Origin: Dokdonella sp.
GTDB taxonomy: Bacteria > Pseudomonadota > Gammaproteobacteria > Xanthomonadales > Rhodanobacteraceae
Length of the DNA: 64,000 bases
NCBI GenBank assembly: GCA_019634795.1
Contig: JAHCAR010000001.1
Location: 434,001-498,000 of the forward strand
Direction: 5' to 3'
Positions 56,726-64,000 of the stretch are shown here, piece by piece; the stretch's first letter is position 1; the number at the start of each line of letters is the position of its first letter. Under the pieces are notes generated by a model. The model made no database searches. It was given only the letters and a program-made list of their open reading frames with translations, and was not told the origin of the DNA. A program made the translations under genes and the position numbers.

Positions 56726-57621
56726 GCGAGCATCTGCTCCACCGGCAGGACCAGCATCTGGCGCGCACCGGCGCGCTTCATGTCCTCCAGATGCTGCCAG
56801 GTGATCGCATCGTTGCAGATCGCCTGCACGGCGACTTCGTTTTCGAGGCCTTCGATCGAGGTCACCGTCGGACGCGGCCCGTTAGGCAACAGTCGCGTGA
56901 TCTCCTCGAGCGCCGAGCGCGGCGAGTGCCACATGACCAGCTTGGAAACACGGACCTGGATGACCCCGTCGATGCGCCTGAGCAGCATCTCGATCAGCTC
57001 GCCGCGCTCGTCGCCGGGTAGCGTGGCGCCAGCCGCCAGCACCGCCTCGGACTCGAGGATGACGGCGGCCTCCTTGAGCTGGTTGGCGGCCAGGGTCGCG
57101 CCGCTCGAGACCAGGTCGCAGATGAAGTCGGCGGTGCCGAGCCGCGGCGCGATCTCGACCGAGCCGGACAGGCTGACGATGCCGGCCTCGACGCCGGCGC
57201 GTTCGAGCCAGTCGGCGAGCAGGTTCGGATAGGTCGTGGCGATGCGCTTGCCACCGAGCTGGATGGGCTCGACGTAGCCGAACTCCTGCGGCACCGCCAG
57301 GGACAGCCGGCAGCGCCCGAAGCCGAGCGCGCGCAATTCGCGGAAGGCGGCTTGCTGGCCGGCAGCGCGAGCCGAAAGAATCTGCTCGTCGAGCACATTG
57401 CGGCCGACGATGCCGAGATCGCAGACGCCATCGGCGATCATGTTCGGCACGTCGTCATCGCGGACCAGCAGCAGGTCCACGGCCAGGGTCTCACCGAAGC
57501 AGAACAGCTTGTCGCGGCTGCGCCGGAAGCTGAGCCCGCAGCGGGCCAGCAGGTCGAGCGAGGCATCGCTGAGGCGGCCGGATTTCTGGATGGCGATGCG
57601 CAGGCGGTCGCGAGTGCTCAT
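56722..57621 (-). CDS. hisG: ATP phosphoribosyltransferase (long form)
   Basis: First committed enzyme of histidine synthesis, 299 aa; the long, HisZ-independent form with a C-terminal ACT-like regulatory domain for histidine feedback. [32 protein letters not shown] and the PRPP loop around [16 protein letters not shown] are typical. It overlaps the TrpR-like regulator by four bases, so the regulator is coupled to the pathway. Confidence 0.97.
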   Translation of the reverse strand: MSTRDRLRIAIQKSGRLSDASLDLLARCGLSFRRSRDKLFCFGETLAVDLLLVRDDDVPNMIADGVCDLGIVGRNVLDEQILSARAAGQQAAFRELRALGFGRCRLSLAVPQEFGYVEPIQLGGKRIATTYPNLLADWLERAGVEAGIVSLSGSVEIAPRLGTADFICDLVSSGATLAANQLKEAAVILESEAVLAAGATLPGDERGELIEMLLRRIDGVIQVRVSKLVMWHSPRSALEEITRLLPNGPRPTVTSIEGLENEVAVQAICNDAITWQHLEDMKRAGARQMLVLPVEQMLA

Positions 57622-57980
57622 GCCGAAGGCCTCCGCGCGGCGGGTCGTTTGCGCGCGGCTGCCGCACGCGAGGGATCACCGCTGGCATGCGCCAGCGCGG
57701 CGAGATAGCCGCCATTGCCCTGGCTCAGGAACCGCGCCACGCGACCGATCGTGGTGATGCTGACCGCGGTGCGGTCGTGGATTTCGCGATAAGGCACGCC
57801 CTTGAGGATGTACGGGACCACGCGCCAGCGATCGGTCAATGCCTCGAGCTCGGCCGGCGTGCACAGATCGCGCAGGAAGGCGCGCATCTCGGCCAGCGTA
57901 TCGAGGGCCAGCAGGGCGCGGCACAGACTGTCTTCGGCGCGGGCGCTGGAAGTCTCGGCCTGGATGGATCGACGCTTCAT
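57618..57980 (-). CDS. TrpR-like (YerC/YecD family) regulator of the his operon
   Basis: 120-aa helical DNA-binding protein of the TrpR superfamily. The core has [37 protein letters not shown] and a helix-turn-helix [21 protein letters not shown]. The C-terminus is basic and probably flexible. It is the first gene of the operon and overlaps hisG by four bases. An 18-bp perfect palindrome begins four bases upstream of its ATG. Autoregulation of the whole operon in response to histidine is the natural hypothesis, since TrpR proteins use an amino acid as corepressor, but the ligand is not shown. Confidence 0.85.
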   Translation of the reverse strand: MKRRSIQAETSSARAEDSLCRALLALDTLAEMRAFLRDLCTPAELEALTDRWRVVPYILKGVPYREIHDRTAVSITTIGRVARFLSQGNGGYLAALAHASGDPSRAAAARKRPAARRPSA

Positions 57981-57983
57981 AAC

Positions 57984-58001
57984 GTATTAACGCGTTAATA
58001 C
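57984..58001. promoter_or_regulatory. 18-bp perfect palindrome, probable his-operon operator
   Basis: GTATTAACGCGTTAATAC, fully symmetric, ending three bases before the ATG of the TrpR-like gene. It contains -10-like hexamers on the minus strand (TATTAA, TAATAC), so operator and core promoter probably coincide. There is no room for a ribosome-binding site, so the message may be leaderless. Confidence 0.75.
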
Positions 58002-58113
58002 AGAGGTGTGCACGATAACCTGCCGCGACGGCTTGCGCAAGCAGGCAAACCGTTCTCGTCGGGGAATTCGGGGGTCGCGCGAATGCGGCAGGCCGTCGCC
58101 GCGTCGGTGTCGC

Positions 58114-58647
58114 TCAGAGCAAGGGCTTGCTCAGCACCTCGAAGCGCAGGTCATCGCGGCGCGGGACGCCGAAGCGTTCGTCGCCATACGGAAACGGCTT
58201 GTGGATGCCGGTGCGCCGGTAGCCGCGACGTTCGTACCAGGCGATCAGTTCGGTGCGCAGGTCGATGACGGTCATGCGCATTTCCTTGCACTGCCATTCC
58301 TGCGCCGCGATGCGTTCGCTTTCGGCCAGCACGCGGTTGCCGACGCCGCTGCCCTGGCCATCGGGCCGGACCGCGAACATGCCGAAATAGGCGTTTTCGC
58401 CCTGTTTTTGCAGTTCGCAACAGGCCTTCAGCTCGCCGGCGCTCTCGGCCATCAGGACGCGGGCGTTGGAACCGCCGATCAACTCGAGGAGGAGCTGGCG
58501 GTCGATGCGCTGGCCGTCGAGCAGATCGGCCTCGGTGGTCCAGCCCTTGCGGCTGGTCTCGCCGCGATAGGCCGATTCCACGAGGGCGATGATCGCCTCG
58601 GCATCGGCGATGGTGGCGTCGCGAAAAGTCAGGGTGTCGGTGCTCAT
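58114..58647 (-). CDS. GNAT-family N-acetyltransferase
   Basis: 177-aa acyl-CoA-dependent transferase from ATG 58647 (M-STDTLTFRDATIADAEAI). The acetyl-CoA loop region reads FGMFAVRPDGQGSGVGNRVL (RPDGQGSGVG fits the Q/RxxGxG/A motif). The C-terminus LIAWYERRGYRRTG and the PYGDERFG loop are usual for small-molecule GNATs. It starts four bases after the sufS stop and ends the suf gene row; a link to Fe-S metabolism is only positional. Confidence 0.88.
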   Translation of the reverse strand: MSTDTLTFRDATIADAEAIIALVESAYRGETSRKGWTTEADLLDGQRIDRQLLLELIGGSNARVLMAESAGELKACCELQKQGENAYFGMFAVRPDGQGSGVGNRVLAESERIAAQEWQCKEMRMTVIDLRTELIAWYERRGYRRTGIHKPFPYGDERFGVPRRDDLRFEVLSKPLL

Positions 58648-58651
58648 GGTT

Positions 58652-59917
58652 TCAGGCCAGCAGCTTGCGCACGCGGCCGATCGCCGCGACCAGCGCGTCG
58701 ATCTCCTCATGCGTGTTGTAGAAGGCCAGCGAGGCGCGCAGGGTCGCGGCCACGCCGTAGAACTGCATCAGCGGATGCGCGCAGTGGTGGCCGGAGCGCA
58801 CGGCGATGCCCTCGAGGTCGAGCAGCGTGGCCAGGTCGTGCGCATGCACGCCGTCGATCAGGAACGAGATCACCGCGACCTTGTCGGCCGCCTCGCCAAT
58901 CACGCGCAGCCCTGGAACCGAGCGCAGCGCCTTGTTCGCATGTTCGAGCAATGCATGCTCGCGTGCCGCCATCGCCGCCAGGCCGATCGAATCGATATAG
59001 TCGATGGCCGCGCCGAGGCCGACGAAACCGGCCACGTTCGGGGTACCGGCTTCGAACTTGTGCGGCGGATCGGCGAAGGTCGTGCCTTCGAAGCGCACCT
59101 CGCGGATCATTTCGCCGCCGCCGAAGAACGGCGGCATCGCCTCGAGATGTTCACGGCGGGCCCAAAGCATGCCGGTTCCGGTCGGACCGAACATCTTGTG
59201 GCCGGTCAGGGCATAGAAGTCGCAGCCGAGCGCGCGCACGTCGATCGGCAGGTGCGGCGCCGCCTGCGAACCGTCGACCAGCAACGGGATGCCGCGACGG
59301 CGGCATTCGCGCGCGAGCCGGGCGATCGGATTGATCGTGCCGAGCACGTTGGAGACATGGGTCACGCAGGCCAGCTTGACGTCGGCCGTGAGCAGTTCGA
59401 TGAAGCGATCGACGAGGAGCTCGCCCGATTGGCTGATCGGCGCGACCTTGAGCGTAGCGCCGGTACGCGCGCAGACCAGTTGCCACGGCACGATGTTGGC
59501 GTGATGTTCCATCTGGGTGACGAGGATCGTATCGCCGGGTCCGAGGCGTGGCAGGGCGAAGCTGTAGGCGACCAGGTTGGTCGCCTGGGTCGTGCCCGAG
59601 GTGAAGATGATCTCGTCGCGCGAGGGCGCATTGACGAAACGCGCCAGCTTGTCGCGGGTCGCCTCGTAGGCATCGGTCGCCTCGGCGCCGAGCGCGTGCA
59701 CCGCGCGCGCCACGTTGGCATTGCTGGTCCGGTAGAAGCGATCGGTCGCCTCGATCACGGCCAGGGGCTTCTGCGAGGTATTGGCGTTGTCGAGGTAGAC
59801 CAGCGGCTTGCCATGGACCTTGCGCGCCAGCAACGGGAAATCGGCGCGGATGCGCTCGATGTCGAGTGCCGGGGCGGACTCTGTGCTGTTCGCGTCGTGC
59901 GCGTGGCTCGTGCTCAT
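58652..59917 (-). CDS. sufS: Cysteine desulfurase SufS
   Basis: PLP enzyme that releases sulfur from cysteine for SufBCD, 421 aa. Group II features: VYLDNANTSQKPLAVIEA, TSGTTQATNLVAYS, PLP lysine in FYALTGHKMFGPTGTG, and the active-site cysteine in VRSGHHCAHPLM. The His/Ala-rich N-terminal dozen residues are variable. No sufE gene is seen here. A 109-base gap separates it from sufD. Confidence 0.97.
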   Translation of the reverse strand: MSTSHAHDANSTESAPALDIERIRADFPLLARKVHGKPLVYLDNANTSQKPLAVIEATDRFYRTSNANVARAVHALGAEATDAYEATRDKLARFVNAPSRDEIIFTSGTTQATNLVAYSFALPRLGPGDTILVTQMEHHANIVPWQLVCARTGATLKVAPISQSGELLVDRFIELLTADVKLACVTHVSNVLGTINPIARLARECRRRGIPLLVDGSQAAPHLPIDVRALGCDFYALTGHKMFGPTGTGMLWARREHLEAMPPFFGGGEMIREVRFEGTTFADPPHKFEAGTPNVAGFVGLGAAIDYIDSIGLAAMAAREHALLEHANKALRSVPGLRVIGEAADKVAVISFLIDGVHAHDLATLLDLEGIAVRSGHHCAHPLMQFYGVAATLRASLAFYNTHEEIDALVAAIGRVRKLLA

Positions 59918-60026
59918 GCTGCGGATTCACTACGGGAAAGGGGCTGGTCCGGGCCAAGGTCGGCGGGGCGATCGCAGACCCGGCCGATGCCGCGCGCCCA
60001 GCAGGGCGCCGCCTGATCAACCGACT

Positions 60027-61358
60027 TCATGGCGACGTCGGCTCCTGCCCGACCTCGTCCTCGTGCAGCGGCAGGCGTTCGAGCAGCATCGCATCGATAT
60101 GCTCGCGAAGTGCTGCATTCTCGATCGAATCGAAAGCGACCCGGCAGAAGGCCAGGGTCAGCAGCGAACGCGCCTCGGCCCGGGAAAGACCGCGCGAGCG
60201 CAGATAGAACAGCGCGCGCTCGTCCAGCTGGCCGACGGTCGCGCCGTGCGCGGCCTTGACCTCGTCGGCGTGGATCTCGAGAACCGGCTGGGTGTCGATC
60301 TCGGCCTGGTCCGAGAGCAGAAGGTTCTTGTTGCTGAGCTGCGCGTCGGCACCGTCGGCGCCTGCGGCGACGACGATCGCGCCATGGAAGATGCCGCGCG
60401 AGCGCTGGTCGGCGACGCCGCGCCAGACGATGTCGCAGCTCGTGTCGCGCGCCGCGTGGCGCACGTCGAGGCGGGTATCGGCGTGCTGGCGACCGTGCAG
60501 GGCGAACACGCCGCGGGAGACTAAGCGCGAACGGTCACCGGTCATTTCGACGACGAGGTCGTGCCGCATCCAGCGCGCACCGGCCTCGATCGAGCGCATT
60601 TCCAAATGCGCATCGGATTCGAGCAGGGCCTCGGTGCGGCGAACCAGGCTCGCGCTTTCCGGCGTGTTCTGGACCTGCAGCAGATCGAGGCGTGCACCGG
60701 CCCGCAGCAAAATCTGGATAAAACTGTTGCCGAAGTGCCCATGGCCGGCTTCGCCGACATGGTGTTCGACCAGGCGCAACGAGGCGCCTGCGCCGAGCTC
60801 GACGATGCCGCGCAGCTGCCAGGCCAGGTCGGCCGAGGCGCTGGCACCCACGATGACCAGATGCACGAGCGGCTCGACCACGATGCCCGCGGCGACGCGG
60901 ATCACAGGGCCGTCCGCGGCCAGCACCGTGTTGAGCCGGGCGAACACGTCGGCCGGGTCGGCATGGACTCGATCGAGGAATCCGCGCAGGCCGTCCGCAT
61001 CGTCCCGCAGTTCCTGCGATAGCGTGCGCAGCTCGACTCCGGGCAGCGAGGGCAGGCGTGACAGGTCGGCGCGGAAGCTGCCATTGACGAAGACCAGGCG
61101 CGGCCCTTCGACGCCGGCCAGTTCGAGCAGCCCGGCATCGACATTGCGCGTCGCCGCGGCGGCGTCGCCTGGCTCGAAACGGCGCTGGCCCAGTGCGCGC
61201 AGGCTCGAGTATTTCCAGGCCTCGCTGCGCGGTCCTGGCAAGCCGTCGCGGGCAAGCTGGCGCAGCGCCTGTTCGCGCACCCCGGCCAGCCATTCGCGGT
61301 TCGTGCTGCCGCCCGACGCGGCCGCGGCCAGCAGCGGTTCGAGAAAGGCCGTAGCCAT
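60027..61358 (-). CDS. sufD: Fe-S assembly scaffold subunit SufD
   Basis: Subunit of the SufBC2D scaffold complex, 443 aa. Start ATG 61358 shares one base with the sufC stop (TGATG). N-terminal SEAWKYSSLRAL, a beta-helix core and the C-terminal AHGATVGQLDERALFYLRSRG with SRAEARSLLTLAFC are typical. The conserved histidine used for assembly is in the AAHGATVG loop. Confidence 0.96.
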   Translation of the reverse strand: MATAFLEPLLAAAASGGSTNREWLAGVREQALRQLARDGLPGPRSEAWKYSSLRALGQRRFEPGDAAAATRNVDAGLLELAGVEGPRLVFVNGSFRADLSRLPSLPGVELRTLSQELRDDADGLRGFLDRVHADPADVFARLNTVLAADGPVIRVAAGIVVEPLVHLVIVGASASADLAWQLRGIVELGAGASLRLVEHHVGEAGHGHFGNSFIQILLRAGARLDLLQVQNTPESASLVRRTEALLESDAHLEMRSIEAGARWMRHDLVVEMTGDRSRLVSRGVFALHGRQHADTRLDVRHAARDTSCDIVWRGVADQRSRGIFHGAIVVAAGADGADAQLSNKNLLLSDQAEIDTQPVLEIHADEVKAAHGATVGQLDERALFYLRSRGLSRAEARSLLTLAFCRVAFDSIENAALREHIDAMLLERLPLHEDEVGQEPTSP

Positions 61359-62119
61359 CAGGCCGCTCCGGCCAGCTTGCGCTCGGCGATCCACGAATAG
61401 CCATGCTCCTCGAGCTTCAGGGCCAGTGACTTGTCGCCGCTCTCTACGATGCGACCATCGGCGAGGACATGGACGTAATCGGGAACGATGTAATCGAGCA
61501 GGCGCTGGTAGTGGGTGATGACGATGAAGGCACGCGCCGGATCGCGCATTGCGTTGACGCCGTCGGCGACCATCTTCAGGGCATCGATGTCGAGGCCGGA
61601 ATCGGTCTCGTCGAGAATCGCCAGCTTCGGCTCGAGCAGGGCCATCTGGAAGATTTCGTTGCGCTTCTTCTCGCCACCCGAGAAGCCCTCGTTGACGGCC
61701 CGATGCAGCAGTTCGTCCTTGAGGTGCAGCACGGCCAGCTTCTCGCGCACGCGCTTGAGAAACTGCATCGAGTCGAGCTCGCTCTCGCCGCGACGCCGGC
61801 GTTGCGCGTTGAGGGCCGCGCGCAGGAAATAGGTGTTGTTCACGCCGGGGATCTCGACCGGATACTGGAACGCGAGGAACACGCCGGCAGCGGCACGCTC
61901 CTCGGGTTCCAGCCCGAGCAGGTCCTGGCCCTCGTAGCGTATCGAGCCTTCGATGACCTCGTAGCCCTCGCGCCCGGCCAGCACATTGCCGAGCGTGGAC
62001 TTGCCGGCGCCATTCGGCCCCATGATCGCGTGTACTTCGCCCGCCTTCACCTCGAGGCTCAGGCCGCGCAGGATGTCCTTGCCGGCGATGCGCACATGGA
62101 GGTTTTCGATCTTCAGCAT
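61358..62119 (-). CDS. sufC: Fe-S assembly ATPase SufC
   Basis: Cytosolic ABC-type ATPase of the SufBCD complex, 253 aa. Walker A is MGPNGAGKSTLGNVL, the signature is GFSGGEKKRNEIFQMALLEP, Walker B is LAILDETDSGLDIDAL, and the switch histidine is in VITHYQRLLDYI. It drives the structural change that exposes the SufB-SufD interface. It is separated from sufB by a GNAT and a zinc-ribbon gene. Confidence 0.98.
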   Translation of the reverse strand: MLKIENLHVRIAGKDILRGLSLEVKAGEVHAIMGPNGAGKSTLGNVLAGREGYEVIEGSIRYEGQDLLGLEPEERAAAGVFLAFQYPVEIPGVNNTYFLRAALNAQRRRRGESELDSMQFLKRVREKLAVLHLKDELLHRAVNEGFSGGEKKRNEIFQMALLEPKLAILDETDSGLDIDALKMVADGVNAMRDPARAFIVITHYQRLLDYIVPDYVHVLADGRIVESGDKSLALKLEEHGYSWIAERKLAGAA

Positions 62120-62150
62120 GTCGTTGATTCCGTGATTCGGGCCATGCCCG

Positions 62151-62636
62151 TCAGTTTCCAGGTTCGGGGTGCGGCCGCTCGGGCCAGGACCCGGCCGCTG
62201 GCAACACCTTGCATTGCAGGCGATATACCACCTCGCCCTTGTCCGTCAGCTCGCCGCGCTGCCAGCCATTGCGCTGGTAGAAGTGGTCCGCGCGCGTGCC
62301 CTCGGCGGTGCCGAGCCGGATTTCGCCGACGCCTTGGTCGAACATCCATGCCGCGACGCGCGCCAGCAGGCCCTGGCCGATGCCCTGCCCTTCGTGGCGC
62401 GAATCGACGAACAGGGCCCAGATGTCGGCTTCCGCGATCCGGCCGGTGGCGAATCCGACCACCTGACCGGCGCGTTCGGCGACCCAGGTCGTGGCATTGC
62501 CGCTCGTCGACAGCGCACTGATCCACTTTTCGCGGGTCAGCCAGGCGGGATCCGGCAGGCGATTCTCCCCCACGCCGAGACGGATCGCCGTCATCGGCGC
62601 GATGTCTTCTTCATTGGCGAGCCTGTACCGCACCAT
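62151..62636 (-). CDS. GNAT-family N-acetyltransferase within the suf row
   Basis: 161-aa acyltransferase from ATG 62636 (M-VRYRLANEEDIAPMTAIRL). ALFVDSRHEGQGIGQGLLARV holds the acetyl-CoA pyrophosphate-binding loop, and IRLGTAEGTRADHFYQRNGW is the usual C-terminal half. It lies between the zinc-ribbon gene and sufC, in the same direction, with short gaps (31 bases to sufC), so it is probably co-transcribed. The substrate is unknown. The longer upstream frame overlaps the zinc-ribbon gene and is rejected. Confidence 0.85.
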   Translation of the reverse strand: MVRYRLANEEDIAPMTAIRLGVGENRLPDPAWLTREKWISALSTSGNATTWVAERAGQVVGFATGRIAEADIWALFVDSRHEGQGIGQGLLARVAAWMFDQGVGEIRLGTAEGTRADHFYQRNGWQRGELTDKGEVVYRLQCKVLPAAGSWPERPHPEPGN

Positions 62637-62677
62637 CGCAAGAACCTCGTCAGGGCAACCGCGCAGACCCGCGACCG

Positions 62678-62932
62678 CTATTTCCAGCGGCGCAGTTGCG
62701 GTATGCCCGCACTCAATCGCCGGGCCAGGAAGCCAGGCATCTTCATTTCGCGCATCTTGCCGAGCACGCGGTCCTGCATCTGGCTGCAGGTCATCTGCTC
62801 GTCGACGAATCGTCCGCCGGCATAGCAGTGACTGCAGTATTCCGCACTCGGCGTTCCATCCGCCTCGGTTCCGCCACCTTTCGGATCGCGACTCAGCGGC
62901 ATTCCGCAACTCTGGCATTTCGGACCAAACAT
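62678..62932 (-). CDS. Small zinc-ribbon protein
   Basis: 84-aa protein with CQSCGMPL near the N-terminus and YCSHCYAGG about 25 residues on, giving a four-cysteine zinc-ribbon of the 'putative zinc ribbon' family, followed by a helical tail. No enzymatic motif. It sits 19 bases after the sufB stop, probably in the suf transcript. Function unknown; whether it takes part in metal delivery is only a guess from position. Confidence 0.82.
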   Translation of the reverse strand: MFGPKCQSCGMPLSRDPKGGGTEADGTPSAEYCSHCYAGGRFVDEQMTCSQMQDRVLGKMREMKMPGFLARRLSAGIPQLRRWK

Positions 62933-62951
62933 GGCGCCTCCTTACCGAGCG

Positions 62952-64000
<1,049 letters not shown>

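Overview
The window is GC-rich, densely packed bacterial chromosome. It looks like a gammaproteobacterium of the Xanthomonadales (Lysobacterales), possibly close to Rhodanobacteraceae. The reasons are the continuous block tpiA-secG-tRNA-Leu-nuoA..N-tRNA-fMet-rimP-nusA-infB-rbfA-truB-rpsO-pnp, a fused HisB, a hisIE fusion, a DksA with a long Lys/Ala/Pro-rich N-terminus, and abundant Xanthomonad-style intergenic repeats. Placement is from gene content and order only.

Layout. 1-3444: a TonB-dependent receptor (cut by the left edge) diverges from a GntP-type permease across a short palindrome. 3523-5792: a membrane diguanylate cyclase overlaps the gene for a periplasmic PhnD-like binding protein, which looks like a ligand-to-c-di-GMP pair. 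6145-15265 (minus strand): the tRNA-fMet/rimP/nusA/infB/rbfA/truB/rpsO/pnp translation and RNA-processing operon, with terminator-like hairpins at its internal boundaries. 15266-16756: no gene, but a nested set of dispersed repeats including an approximately 0.8 kb inverted-repeat element and a 37-bp tandem repeat. 16757-32013: all 14 complex I genes nuoA-N, followed upstream by tRNA-Leu(GAG), secG and tpiA. 33617-39813: an SDR, a GT-C-like membrane protein, a 2-oxoglutarate-type oxygenase, glmM and an unusual dksA. 39931-45409: yidD, an M23 peptidase, and a tandemly duplicated peptidase/acyltransferase/methyltransferase module in which one copy has decayed and carries an IS110-type remnant. 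45611-50308: PHA depolymerase, a PadR/sensor-domain pair, a cyclophilin, a SlyD-like FKBP and a cold-shock protein. 50558-57980: the histidine operon (TrpR-like regulator, hisG-D-C-B-H-A-F-IE), almost entirely overlapping. 58114-64000: sufB(partial)-zinc ribbon-GNAT-sufC-sufD-sufS-GNAT.

Most of the window is core metabolism and information processing. The less expected material lies between the genes. Five intergenic elements are built from inverted arrays of a heptad (GGGATTC or GGGAATG/GGGAATA) around a short core. A 250-bp MITE-like element with terminal inverted repeats sits between nuoL and nuoM. An 18-bp perfect palindrome touches the start of the histidine-operon regulator, and another palindrome touches the start of padR. 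The module duplication at 40.9-45.4 kb records a duplication, a deletion and an insertion in sequence.

Start codons were chosen by family alignment from memory, ribosome-binding sites and operon overlaps. Several genes have long in-frame N-terminal extensions, some running through heptad repeats, that I consider artefacts. No computation or database search was run.
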